Source: Isoperla grammatica (Eukaryota > Arthropoda > Insecta > Plecoptera > Perlodidae). Taken from it: a stretch of DNA of 64,000 nt. A model generated the notes under the pieces. It ran no database searches, had not been told where the DNA came from, and worked only from the letters and a program-made list of their open reading frames with translations. The stretch's first letter is position 1; each line of letters begins with the position of its first letter. The stretch covers positions 26,761,303-26,825,302 of the forward strand of contig OX246738.1 of NCBI GenBank assembly GCA_945910005.1, in the 5' to 3' direction. The translations under genes and the position numbers were made by a program. Below are positions 29,801 to 39,869 of the stretch, piece after piece.

Positions 29801-30815
29801 TACCGTTTGGCAAGCTGCACGTCAACCAACCGCTACCGATACCTTCTGCAGAGATCGTAGAGTTGTCTGCTAGGTAAACCTGGGTCTTTACATCCTGCAA
29901 CGCTGTGAAAAACTGTTTGTTGCTTGTCATGTGGCTCGTAGCTCCGGAGTCAACATACCAGTAGTAACCCTTACCTTGATGCCTGTGTGCAGTATTGGAT
30001 ACGGCAAAGGAGTGCTGCGGTGCAGCGCTGCTGCCAACATCCTGACTGCCCACCGTGCAGTTAGCCTTCTCCTTAGTTTTGCTTATGTGGGTTTTATATT
30101 TATAACAGTCAGCCTTCAGATGACCTTTCTTTTTACAAAAGAAACACTGGCGTTCCTCCTTAGGCTTAGGCCTACCTGACTTGCCGGATGAACTCCCCTC
30201 TTTCTGCGCGTAAGAAGTTGTCTGGAGTGCTACCTCGTTGTCGCGCTGGTCCCGCGTCGACTCGATACGACGTTGATACTCGTCGACCAACTTACCGGAG
30301 ACGTATTCGATATTTAAATCTCTCTCGTCTCTCCCTTCCAACGCTGTGACTAGCGTGGAATAGGATTCTGGCAAACTACACAACATAACGGCTACCAGGT
30401 CATCATCCTCGACCTTCTTCCCCATACCACGCAGTTGCCCCACAACCTCCAACATAGAATTGAGGTGTGCCTGCATGGTGCCTTGGGTGAACCTCATGCC
30501 GTACAGCTTCCGCATGAGGTACAGCCGGCTCCCGATAGTAGAGCGCTCATGCAACCTTTGCAGTGTTATCCACATGCTCCATGCCGTCTCAAGCTGTGCG
30601 AGGTGTAACAATTGGTCATCCTCCACAGTGAGACATATGGCTGCAATGGCCTTGCACTCGCGTTTATCCCAGTCATTGGGTTCAGGCTCAGGCTTGGGCT
30701 GACTCACTACTTCCCATAAGCCATCCCTCATGAGCACTACTTTTAATTTTAATTTCCAAAGTTGATAATTAGAATTGTTCAACTTTGTGATCACCTGATC
30801 ACCTGCTTTAGCCAT
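26880..30815 (-). CDS. Copia gag-pol polyprotein (1311 aa, intact)
   Basis: One open frame from ATG (30813-30815) to TGA (26880-26882). In order: a gag domain (about 20-200); a CCHC zinc knuckle CFFCKKKGHLKADC (224-237); an aspartic protease DSGATSH (Asp289); an HHCC integrase zinc region (about 418-458); an integrase core with Asp485, Asp548 and Glu584; a reverse transcriptase (about 825-1070) with LDVKSAYL and YVDD (993-996); and an RNase H domain near the end containing DADWAGD and SSTEAEY. No frameshift or stop is present, which is rare for a resident copy. The polyprotein is expected to be cut by its own protease, reverse transcribe the genomic RNA and insert the cDNA. Confidence 0.98.
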   Translation of the reverse strand: MAKAGDQVITKLNNSNYQLWKLKLKVVLMRDGLWEVVSQPKPEPEPNDWDKRECKAIAAICLTVEDDQLLHLAQLETAWSMWITLQRLHERSTIGSRLYLMRKLYGMRFTQGTMQAHLNSMLEVVGQLRGMGKKVEDDDLVAVMLCSLPESYSTLVTALEGRDERDLNIEYVSGKLVDEYQRRIESTRDQRDNEVALQTTSYAQKEGSSSGKSGRPKPKEERQCFFCKKKGHLKADCYKYKTHISKTKEKANCTVGSQDVGSSAAPQHSFAVSNTAHRHQGKGYYWYVDSGATSHMTSNKQFFTALQDVKTQVYLADNSTISAEGIGSGWLTCSLPNGKVEQIYLKDVLYVPELDGGLLSVQCATRSGYKVTFEGATCKIIYKTAAIAIAELDGTLFRLKCKTGNEAALSARSEECMHRWHRRLGHRDPAAIKKLLTEGLALGIHIGKCDAQVDCDCCIKGKLAELPFPTSETRATRPSELVHSDVCGPMPTTTPSGNRYMITFVDDYSRFTFVRLLKSKDEAADVVKEYVAMVRTKYGHRPTMFRTDNGKEYVNKDLKNFFKNEGIQHQFTVPYTPQQNGVAERKNRSLVEMAKCMLLDAELAERFWGEAVCAAAYLQNRLPSRSVDKTPSELWDGIKPDISHIRVFGSKVYSLVPKQKRKKWDDKAILGVLIGYDTATKGYRLLDPNTNKIWISRSVRIIEKDDPHIIKEDCEISFQPEGVADENFVSVHEDTEVDSEEVTELTRQEPKATEVTAGDQQVVPPRPRRSQRQNKGIPPRKLSYKVKVKHVREPSSWKQVMELPEREKKIWVSAAEEEMSSLMERGVWQLAKLPPGRSAISSKWVFKAKLDAKGEVHTYKARLVARGFSQRYGEDYDETFAPVVKHETVRVLLSVAAIRQLHVRHLDVKSAYLNGDLEEELYMEQPPGFVEPGLEHMVLRLKHSIYGLKQSARAWNRKATEALASLGFVSGKADPCLFMKKEASGSTTYVLIYVDDLLVAGESAGVVLGICTQLNEHFTTKDLGEVAHYLGIQIEREADGSFLIHQRTKIAQLLEEQGMLETKPSATPMETNYLSTVEEPSAMLPNNKKYRQVIGSLLYIATVSRPDIAVAVSFLSRRVESPTERDWKSVKRVMRYLAGTINAKLRLSARSKIELQGYVDADWAGDKIDRKSTSGYIFQLGESTVSWSSRKQTIVALSSTEAEYVAAAHACQELLWLRQLLEDIGAPAVGATPIYEDNQGCIHLIKSDRCSARTKHIDVRHHLIRDLREQGIIEAEYCPTEYMTADMFTKPVSKELLNRFASQAQLVFSDE

Positions 30816-30940
30816 GTCTACTAAAGCCTAGTAGGTCTAGGCCTACTTTCAGGAAATTAAAAAACTTGTATTTAGTACTCACCACAAGAGCCTCCTAGTT
30901 CTTATAACCAGAAACTAGTATTATACGCACTGTAACCGTA

Positions 30941-30954
30941 CTGGGCCCATAACC
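30941..30954 (-). promoter_or_regulatory. Primer-binding site complementary to initiator tRNA-Met anticodon arm
   Basis: The plus strand reads CTGGGCCCATAACC, the sequence of the animal initiator tRNA-Met anticodon stem-loop, directly against the 5' LTR. Drosophila copia is known to prime from a 39-nt 5' half of this tRNA, whose 3' end is ...CCCATAACC. The match here ends exactly at that point. Confidence 0.9.
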
Positions 30955-31199
30955 TGATGAAATAAACTGATGAAAACTGCTTTTAAATAACACGTAAAGT
31001 TATTTTATTCAACAATTTAACTTCATGAGAACAATCTCTACATTTTGTGTAATGTTTACTATGCAGTTGCTAGGGACAAGCAAAATCAACAAACTAAATA
31101 GAATCATTGTTGTCCAAGTGCTTTGCAAATACTTGAAGGCAAAGCCACTTGGATTATTCCAAACCACTTGAAGAGTGATATAGCGCACTTTCTCCAACA
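30955..31199 (-). repeat. 5' LTR of the copia element
   Basis: 245 bp, identical by reading to the LTR at 26619-26863. It is expected to carry the promoter on the minus strand. Confidence 0.97.
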
Positions 31200-31204
31200 G
31201 GATT

Positions 31205-31850
31205 GTTATTTAAGCAGTTATTTGTTTGATTAAAATAACCTTCCTTTTATCATTTTTTTTTTACGCCTGAATTGCGTTTTAGGGCATCAATAATAATTTA
31301 GACTCCAAAAAACTAAAGGCTAAGATTATAGACTAGAGAGGGTTACAGATAACAGTCAATAATTATGCTTTACTAGTTATTTTGGTCACAAATATAGAGG
31401 CTAAAATACTTATGAATGGGGTGCGAGTTCATTGGTCGAAATTTTGATTGAAATTATGTGCGCATAATATGATAATTTTCACTATTGTTAATTAATGCTA
31501 ATGCATTAATATGACTCTGAAGTGCTTTTCCAAGCATTATAATATAAAAATATAGGCCTATGGAACAGGTAAAGAAATTACAGGTAGCTCGTTCTTCCCT
31601 AGAACTTTTTTGCACTCGACAATAATAATATCGACAAGAGAAAAAAACAAAGTTTATTTGTCAGCTACCCAACTTTCATTGGTAATGAATAACCACGCAC
31701 AAAGATTTGCCATTTGCCAGCTTTATTTCATCCAGAGAACTATATGTTTTGAAATTCCCTCTTCAAACGAAGTGACGTGCATACTGTACAATAGATAACG
31801 AGGAGTGGTGTAAACTATCCTCGACCCGTTCCTTCTATCGTCTGCTGAAA
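31205..31850. other. 5' flank of the ATP synthase e gene
   Basis: AT-rich sequence between the copia element and the ATP5ME start codon. It must contain the promoter and a short 5' UTR, but no TATA box is clear near 31800-31850. No repeat was recognised. Confidence 0.5.
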
Positions 31851-31895
31851 ATGGCTGATCTCCCAGCGCCCGTCCGCGTTTCACCTCTTATTAAG
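31851..31895 (+). CDS. ATP5ME: ATP5ME exon 1
   Basis: 15 codons, MADLPAPVRVSPLIK, ending AAG|GTAGCT in phase 0. The start context AAAATGG is strong. TAGGCC-rich sequence begins about 120 bases downstream, inside the intron. Confidence 0.92.
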
Positions 31896-34800
31896 GTAGC
31901 TTAAGTAAACTGTTGTCTTTGTATAAAACGTAATAATATACTCTGAATTTGCCATTGATAAAGATACCATTTCCAAGCTCCATAAAGATTATATTTAAAA
32001 AGGTTCTGAACTGGGTCTAGGGCCTAGGGCTAGCCTAGCCTACCCTAGGCCTAGGCCTAGGCGATTCTGCCTTTCTTACGTATTAAATCGTCTGGTCATG
32101 TGATTGCAGTCTATTCTCGCCTCTTACGACAGGCAGAGCTAGGCCTACCATGTACATATTTTTTTCTTGGGTCAAACGGGGATCGGGAAACAAGATCCTC
32201 GCCTTTGCCTGTAGGCCTAGGCCCTAGGCCTAGTTCATTCCCCAAGTTCCAACACTGACCCGCCATTTGAAGGCCGGGCAAAGGTTTCAAAAACATTTTG
32301 ATATGTTATTATAATGGTATGTTTCAAATAAGGGGGATGTGTCCCACAATCTGTAGGTCCGCCTGTTTACTTGTAAACATGATTTATTGCCACAGCATCA
32401 CTGATTGTGGAAGCAGGCAGGTCATCCCTTTCAAAGTGCTCCGCAAGTGTCAGTTAGCCGAGAGGCGCGGTTTAGTACGTACTGACGTGAATATAGCATT
32501 CGATTTTGATATTTTTACCCTCGTCTGTAATCTTTGAGTTTACAACGGGGGTTGCATGTTGTGTATAGGCTATATGGGTGTAACAATCAGGCTTTGCCTG
32601 GGACGAATGTATCATTTCATGGGAATTATACAGTAAGTAAGTATTTCTTTATTTTTCATGTTAACATGTATGAATACAGGGTTACAAGAAAAAAAGGCGA
32701 GGTTCAAAAAATACATTTTTGTTCTTCCACCCTACCATAATATCTTAACATATTTTAAATTTATATATGAACAGTTGACAGACTCTCGTCAGGTAAGACT
32801 GTTCTCCTATTTCCATGTACCCGCATAATACTCCAACCACTTGTGCTACATAGTGCAATGTCAATGTGTAATATGTGCCCAAACAAGGTTTTCCATCTGC
32901 TAAAACATTATATTATATTGAATTTATCGACGATATATAACAGCGTCTGGCTTCGGTTTACATTGTCGCCATGGTACTTTGGCTGCCGGTGTGCAGGCCT
33001 ACCAATGTGTAGTTGCAGGTTAGGGGAGGAGTTGCAGCTCCCCTAACCAGGTAAGGGGGGAGAGCAGACTTCAACGGTTGGTAACACTTCTTTCACGTGA
33101 AACATGGCCGCCACTTATGTCGGCCCATTCACGTTACGTGACCTATTTCACCATATTTCCACCGCTTCCACACGAGATTCCACGGCTTTCCACTACTTTC
33201 GGCACCTTTCTCCATCACTTCTTCCCACTGCGCACCACAACATTTCACTAGAAAAAAATTTTCGGCGTTTTCCGAGCGTACAGTCTTACTGTATATTTAC
33301 CCATTTCATAAATCTCCGGACAGGGCTAAGTCGCCAAAACTGTACCGACAGTAAAGAGAAAGAGCTTTTAACGAAGTGCCAACACACGTGCGTGTGCCGG
33401 TACTGATTACTTTCGGGACAAAGGTTATGAACAAACAATACAAATTGTTTAAGCAATGTGTTGCTATAATCTGTTTGAAGATGTTCACAGGTTTTGTCAT
33501 TTGTCATCATGATGATTATTAACCATCATCACTTGCCAAACAGTGTCCAATTCAAAGTTGAAACAACCACCATTAAGACACTTTCAAAATTGTTATGTTC
33601 CGTTATGCACTGTAGGCCCCCTACATCTTGTCTCACTTGACTAATAATGTACGATTCACGACAACAAAAAGATTCCTTGCCGGTAGTCGTAGCAATAGGC
33701 CTACACATCCTGTACTCGCACCGGGTAATATGCTCAGATCTGCATTGAATACATTTACGGGCTTCCATTCGCTGTGATTTACGTATTTTTATTTATTTTC
33801 TTTCTTCTTCGGAATATGCCTACGTTGATTCGAACCAGTAAGGTCATACAGGCACACTAGCCATTTTAATAGATGAATTACTAGTGCTTAGTATTGTCCC
33901 TTGTCTGTGGCTGAGCGCGTACTGTTCCGCAAGGCGGTTAGCTGCCGTGGTTCATAGTCTCCACAACCAGTGATGTCATAGGAGGTAGGCAACCCAAAAT
34001 GCACGTGTTTGCGTTTTCGATGATATCTTCGAATCTATTCACCTGATTTTCAAAATTGTTTGTGTAATGATTGTCTGAAAGTATGTCTTTGAACTAGATT
34101 GACATCAAAACCAAAAGCTTGCCCGACCTTTAAAGACAATGCCTGAACTCTGGGGCCAAGGAGCCTATGCATAGGCCTAGCCTAGGCTAGCCTACGAACA
34201 AGGTTGGATCTTGATGATGGTACAGAGATTAGATTATTCACTACGTTTATCAAGTGGGCTGAGTCCGCACTTAATTAAACGTGATGCCAGTGTGAACAGA
34301 AGTCGCATCAAAACATCGTTAAGAATAGGCCTACATCACGTGATAGTAACCTCAGTTACCTAAACCAAGGTTAAGAAACGTAGTGTGAACGGGTTATAAG
34401 AGTGTCTTCGAAGGCTACGATTTTGTATAGGCCTACATCCCATAACTGAATTCATTGTATTCTTATTTCTTATTAATATTTACAGTTTGGGCGTTGGAGT
34501 TTGCTGGTAACTGGAGTCCTGTATGGACTCACTCGGCAGGCTCGCTTGAGCAGCAAGGAGGCTGGTATCCGAAAAATTGAAGAACAGAAGAAGGTTGAGC
34601 GCGACGCAAAACTGGCAGAGGAAAAAATAAGAATGAACAAAGGTAAATTTGGTGCCGTGTGGTTATTGTGTTTCGACTTTCGAGTTATGTCGTTGAGGTG
34701 GTGCTCAATGGTTCACAGCTTTCTCATGACTAATGAAATGGCTCTCAACCAAGGAACTACCTAGGACTCCAAACTGAGCTTTAGGCTAAGTGGGTCCCTC

Positions 34801-35824
34801 CTTGTGGTGACTGGTGCCTACAAAGAGACTCTTGTCCTACTTTATCATTTCTCTTTGCGATCCAACCCCCTACTCCCGCTAAAAAAAGTGTTTGAACTAA
34901 TCTTCAGTTGGTTCTAATTGCCCACATACTTCCAATAGATATGTTAGCATGACGGCAATACAAAATCACAGGAAATTAAATGAAATATTTAAATTTTGCT
35001 TTAGTGGGAATATTTGTTTTTGAGGAAATATAAGTTTGGTCCCTAGTAATAAATAAAAGCTTAAATACTAGTACCAATTTGTTATGTAATCGTCTGTTGA
35101 CTGTTTGATAAATTGTAGTGTTACCGACTGAGCAAGAGTAGGTAGGTAGGCCTACTGTTACAATATGACCTAGCTGTCGAGTATCTTGCAAAACTATCTA
35201 ATTTCAAGTTTACACCATGCACATGTGAACAAATTCCTACAATTATTTATTAATTTGATCTTTATGAAAAATAGGGAAAAGCCCCACAAATAGACCTGGG
35301 CCCAGATTCACAAAGGTGCCTTTAGTGCTAAGACGTCCTAGTTTAGGCAAATCTAGTGATATCAATCATGCATAGTACATAAGTTGTTCTGCAATGTCAT
35401 AAAGAAAGATTAAATAATATCAACAAGTGAACTAATAATATTTTATTTGTGAATGTGTACTAATACCCAGAGATGATTTATCTTGATTTAGGACTACTGT
35501 ATCTAGCTTTATTTAGCTGCCTAACTTAGGCATCTTTGTGAGTCCAGGGCTGTGGTCGACATCTAGGTAACAGCTGATTACAGAGTTGTGCTATCCACTT
35601 CCCCCCCCCCCCCCTCCCCCCACTAATAAACCTTAATTAATTACTCACTTCTGTCACTAGTCCCCATGTTTGTCAGGCAATCTGACCATATGCAAGACCT
35701 TGTAAACAGTTATTTCTACCAAATGACTTGATGGTTTAATGTTTCTAATATAATTTATTTTTTCTGTTTGTTCACAGCTGAGATGGATTATCTGGCAGCA
35801 CAAGCTGGTGTGCCACCAGCATGA
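31851..35824 (+). CDS. ATP5ME: ATP synthase subunit e, mitochondrial (3 exons, 82 aa)
   Basis: Exons 31851-31895, 34486-34642 and 35778-35824 join to an 82-residue protein. Subunit e is a small single-pass protein of the F1Fo-ATP synthase membrane sector in the inner mitochondrial membrane; it supports enzyme dimers and cristae shape. It starts MADLPAPVRVSPLIKFGRWS, where V.VSPLIK is the family signature. A hydrophobic segment with the GxxxG motif (GVLYG, about 25-29) follows, and then a charged helix rich in Glu and Lys. Length matches insect homologues and is longer than human (69). ATTAAA at 35901-35906 is a likely polyadenylation signal. Confidence 0.94.
31896..34485. other. ATP5ME intron 1
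   Basis: 2.6 kb. TAGGCC-rich stretches lie at 32012-32060 and 32212-32235, near the 5' splice site. A small perfect hairpin (GGTTAGGGGAG...CTCCCCTAACC) is at about 33019-33049. The open frames inside have no recognisable product. Confidence 0.6.
34486..34642 (+). CDS. ATP5ME: ATP5ME exon 2
   Basis: From TTTACAG|TTTGGG to AAAG|GTAAAT, 52 codons plus one base. Carries the membrane helix with GxxxG and most of the charged helix. Confidence 0.93.
34643..35777. other. ATP5ME intron 2
   Basis: 1.1 kb. Holds a probable MITE at 35298-35550 with inverted termini GGGCCCAGATTCACAAAGG and CTTTGTGAGTCCAGGGC, and a C-rich run near 35600. Confidence 0.6.
35298..35550. mobile_element. MITE with GGGCCCAGATTCACAAAG termini (253 bp)
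   Basis: Imperfect inverted termini carry the word pair CACAAAGGTGCC and GGCATCTTTGTGA. The same CATCTTTGT/GATGCC words bound the element at 50171-50617, hinting at one family. No clear target duplication. Confidence 0.55.
35778..35824 (+). CDS. ATP5ME: ATP5ME exon 3
   Basis: After TTCACAG it completes an Ala codon and reads EMDYLAAQAGVPPA, then stops at TGA (35822-35824). Confidence 0.92.
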
Positions 35825-36150
35825 ACTACCTAATACCTCATCAAATTAATGGTTGTTGTGTTTGTATAGAATGTAAAGCTCCATGATTTACTGTCTTTAG
35901 ATTAAAAGTAAATAATTATAAATATATCCTTAGAGAAGAGTTTTGTGTCTCCTTATTTCAAGATGTATTATTTTATTACTCGGGAGCACCGTGCTCGGGA
36001 GTTTTATTTTCTGAAAAAGAAAGTTACATGGTGGAGATTGCCCAGTAGAAGCCTAGAGTTTGGTGCAGGCTGGCATAACCTTTTAATCCTTGTTATTACC
36101 TTTATTATTTATTATTACCCTTTATTATCTTTAGTACCTTTACCTATTAG

Positions 36151-37012
36151 CAGAGCCCTGCTTTTATGGTGATTGAAAAAGCCCAATTTCGTTTTTAAAT
36201 TCCCAAAAAGCCGTGAATAAGCGGTGACTAAAGGCTGGTCCATACAGATTTTGAAGACATAATGCATAAGGTTTTAAGACGTTGTTTTAAAAACAATGAA
36301 AACAACCTCTTAAAACTAAAACTTTGTGTGAACGCCAGTACGTGATTCCTATGATCCAACTTTACGACTATGCGTTAAACCTTAAATCGTATGTCTTAAA
36401 AATCTGTGTGGACCAGCCTTAACAAAATTACCTATTTTAGCAAGGAAATTATCTATTTTTTGCAAAAGCGGTGAAAAAGCGACGATTATATTGAAAATAT
36501 AATCCCAAATATATATAAATATATAAATACATACACACACAACGGAGACTGCCCCCCCCGATGACATATGTAACGGTCCGTTCTATGGGCGCGTCATTGG
36601 GGGTAACATTCCACTTGGCCTTCGAGGGGGTGGGCGCGCAAGTCAACAACAGGGGTGGATAAATTACGCGCATTATTACGGTTCAAGCATAACCCAAAAA
36701 GACACATCCGAAAATCAAAACAATTATTAAATTTTAATCAAAATTTTAATTTATTTTTAATTTAAATAAAATTTAATTTTCGAACTCAAATTTACTTTTC
36801 GATTTTCTAAAATACTTGCTGAATATCACTTATAAATCGCGAGTATCGCAGAAATTGGTGAAAATCGCGAATATCTCGAAAAACCGCCGATTTCGCGAAA
36901 ATTCTGAGCATATGGCTGTCATCAGGATGAGCCGAAATGTGAACATCTGAAAAAATATATGACTTTTCCAACAATTCGCGTTTATTGCGAAAACCATAAA
37001 CTCAGGGCTCTG
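36151..37012. mobile_element. Non-autonomous hAT element (862 bp) with exact 8-bp TSD
   Basis: CAGAGCCCTG at the left and CAGGGCTCTG at the right are exact inverted termini. CCTATTAG lies on both sides (36143-36150 and 37013-37020). The interior is AT-rich with TCGCGA-type words and contains a nested Harbinger-like MITE. No transposase. Confidence 0.9.
36232..36419. mobile_element. Nested MITE (188 bp) with TAA duplication
   Basis: AGGCTGGTCCATACAGATTT and its near-complement ending GTGTGGACCAGCCT are flanked by TAA (36229-36231 and 36420-36422). It is inserted in the hAT element 36151-37012. Confidence 0.82.
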
Positions 37013-37218
37013 CCTATTAGCATAAAAACCCATTTTGCATAATTCAAAAATAAATTGATTAATGTTGTGTGATCTCTGTAGTGCAAAATTTCTCATCCAC
37101 CGGTACAAAACACATCTTTTTACCGACGAATGAAAAAATTCACACGACAAAAACTATAACACAGATTTTTTCTAACTTCCTAGTATGTATAAACAAAGGT
37201 GAGTTTACAATATCTACC

Positions 37219-37790
37219 AAATTTAGCTTTCACACTTCGTTTTTGGCTCCAGAAGTTGTTACAACACAATTTGACTTTGCAACGCATATCAATCATACGC
37301 CACAAAAAACATTTTAAAATTTGTTTTGAACATTTGATATGACCTTATCTTAGTTCTACTCTCTATAAGTGTACAGTATTTGTATGGATATTTAAAAAGA
37401 TGAAATTTGCTCTGTTTGGCCCTAAATAACTTCCATAGGCGTCATCCGATCGGGATAAAATTTGAAATGGCTCGTCTCATAGTAAAAACCCACCGATTAA
37501 ACAAAATTTGATGTTTCCTTCTATTATGGTTTTGCATTGGCAACATCGTGTTATGTGCACTTCGAGGCATGCAGTACAAGTGGCTAGTGGAAGCGCTCGT
37601 GTGGTTTGGCCCGGCGTGCTATTACACCCCTAGATAAAGAGTGGAACTAAAATAAGGTCGTACCAAATGTCCAAAACAAATTTTAAAATATTTTTCAGTG
37701 ACATGTTTCTCTTAACATGGCGTTGCAAAGTCAAATTGTGTTGCGACATCTTCTGGACCCAAAACAAAGTGTGAAAGCTGAATTTTGTTG
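37219..37790. repeat. Large imperfect inverted repeat around dispersed repeat copy 2
   Basis: 37219-37370 (AGCTTTCACACTTCG...ACAACACAATTTGACTTTGC...TTTTAAAATTTGTTTTG) recurs inverted at about 37630-37790. The central part 37442-37620 is the second copy of the repeat at 26387-26570. The whole reads as a foldback element. Confidence 0.65.
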
Positions 37791-37959
37791 TATGTGTGTG
37801 TAAAAAAATATAATTAGTTTTAATTGCGGGAAAGACAATCACCAACAAACTATACATTCGTATCGACATGTCTATACACCAACAAATGTCTAGCACTATA
37901 TTCGCAAGTAGATGGCTCGGTGCTATCATGAATTGCTTCTTAATCCATAGCCAGATCAG

Positions 37960-38732
37960 CGTCCTCTTCAGATAATACATTCTCCCATGTTTCCCCTTCA
38001 ATTTTTGGTACAAATTTATTAACGTGAAGAGTATGTTTGACACCCGCAAAAGAATCGGTTCTCGTCGACTTATTCACTCTATCATTACCTGGCAGGCAGA
38101 GAAGGGTTGCATAGTGATCAGTCATGCCAGTTTGAAAAAAAACTCGAATTATTCCTTCACAGCTTTGTGTGTTGACAAATATGTGATCTATACATGAGCT
38201 CAAAACACCAGACACACGGGTAGGAACGTTTATACAAGAACGATATCCATACGATAGAAGCATTCAAATAATCGTGTTTAAAATTGTTGTTATTATCATC
38301 TAAAATATCTAAATTCATGTCACCTATGATGATTTTATAGGCTGTGTGTGGGATAGAACTAATAACAGTTTCAAGCTCGTCAATGAAAGTTTTAATTCTC
38401 GTGGACGGGGATCTGTACGTAGCAATATCACAGTACCTCTCAAGATTAATCGAGAAGTTCACAACAGCAGTATTTGAAGAAGTAATTACAACGTCTCTAC
38501 AAACTTTAGCAACACTGTCATTGTTAATGATAACAGCTATACCATCAGCTAAAGTATTTTTACAATTAAATAAATGACAAGAATATCCAGGTATATTGAA
38601 AGGCTCATCGTCCTTCAAATGAGTTTCAGACAAAACAATTACGTCAAATTTGAAATTAATTTGACTTGAGATTACTATAAGCTCATCAATGTTACTTCGT
38701 ATACCCCTGATATTTATATGAAAAAAGCACAA
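37960..38732 (-). pseudogene. LINE endonuclease (EEP) domain, frameshifted
   Basis: The frame from 38732 reads MCFFHINIRGIRSNIDELI, then VIVLSETHLKDDEPFNIPGY, ADGIAVIIN and IIIGDMNLDILD. It then shifts near 38260 into a frame with SCIDHIFVN and TDHYATLLCL. These are the successive catalytic blocks of apurinic-type LINE endonucleases (E, GDxN, S/TDH). Confidence 0.85.
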
Positions 38733-38758
38733 GAGGAATGACTACCGGTATGCATTTG

Positions 38759-38938
38759 TAGGGTCAAAAGCATTGTCATTCCTTTTGTGCTCCTCAACTC
38801 AGCCTTTCCTCAGACTCGCCCAACCACCAATCACAGAGCAGTCCACATGGCAATGCTACTCTGTGATTGGTGGTTGGGTGAGTCTGAGGAAAGGCTGAGT
38901 TGAGGAGCACAAGAGGAACGACTATGCATTTGACCCTT
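38759..38938. mobile_element. Foldback MITE (about 180 bp)
   Basis: Two arms of about 75 bases (TCCTCAACTCAGCCTTTCCT, then CAGACTCGCCCAACCACCAA, and complement) form an almost perfect hairpin. It separates the LINE ORF1 and ORF2 remnants. A related GCACAAGAGGAATGACTACC stretch at 38727-38750 suggests a second partial terminus. Confidence 0.75.
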
Positions 38939-39097
38939 AGTCTCCCCGTTACACTCATACGATCTATCAATGTCATCAGTGTCAATACATTGTGGCCTCG
39001 TTTACACCAGTTGAGAGCGAATAGTCCGGCATATTAAAATGCGTCATAGTGTCCTCCGTGTACCAACACAAACCACAAAAGAGTTGATGTACTTAGC

Positions 39098-39869
39098 TTA
39101 CTGTGGATTACTCAACCGGTGTCGGGATGTCGCTGGGCTTATTGACGTGTATGACTGGGGAGGGGAGTCAACGTCCTTGCGTAGAAATTCTCGACCTCCC
39201 CTCGTCCACACGAATCGGTAATCGCACTGTTGCTTTGCTTTCCGAGCCAACCAAAACAAGTTATTATTCACAATATAAAACAAGTTATTGTTCACCCGCG
39301 TCAGATGCTCGATCACGTAAATGTTATTATTTGAAGTATTGAAACCGAGTTCATTGGCCACCAAAATCTTATTCTTTTTCCTTTTACAACAATTGCCGGG
39401 GGTTTTAGCGAGCGTTAATTTTTCTTCAGTCGATGCGAATATTTGATGCGGTCTGGGTGTAACCGGACACCCAGAGTCTCCGCCACTTGAACTACGACAT
39501 CGTATGTGTTTTCGTTATGTTTCTCTGGAACCCCTTCTGTTAATAAATTATAATTCATCGAGTATTGCTCTATTTCATTTATTTTACTTGCAATTGAGTT
39601 GCGTTCTCTTCTCGGAGAATTACATTTTCCTCTCTACATGCAGTGACGTCATTTATAAGGTCTTCCAGTTTCTTTGTTTGCAGCTTTTGCTCTTTTAATA
39701 ACTCCGCGTGAGTTTTTGCCTGGTTTTCAATAATAGGTACTTGATATGTGTTGCATACACTATAGAGCATCATCTGCACAGCCCCCGCCAAAGCCTCATA
39801 GCCAGCTCCCACTTTTTTAGGCAATCCGCCCCCAATTTCCCCAATTTGAACCAAACTTTGAGAAATCAA
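39098..39869 (-). pseudogene. LINE ORF1 remnant
   Basis: Starts with a Glu/Lys-rich coiled coil (HAELLKEQKLQTKKLEDL), followed by an EIEQYS segment in another frame. An RRM-like C-terminal part contains IEHLTRVNNNLF and DYRFVWTRGG. Stops and frame changes break it. A 24-base tandem duplication (NNNLF twice) is visible near 39260-39300. Confidence 0.7.

Larger units (their letters stand above)
26619..31199 (-). mobile_element. Complete Ty1/copia LTR retrotransposon (4581 bp)
   Basis: Two 245-bp LTRs (26619-26863 and 30955-31199) that I read as identical, each TG...CA, enclose a single intact 1311-codon gag-pol frame. GGATT flanks both sides (26614-26618 and 31200-31204), an exact 5-bp target duplication. 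A primer-binding site abuts the 5' LTR and a polypurine tract abuts the 3' LTR. Order protease-integrase-RT-RNase H places it in the Ty1/copia (Pseudoviridae) group. Identical LTRs and an open frame mean a recent insertion, possibly still active. Confidence 0.98.

Noticed and set aside
37630..38049. 139-codon open frame, minus strand
   Set aside because: It overlaps the inverted-repeat arm and the LINE endonuclease in another frame; hydrophobic and low-complexity, no domain.
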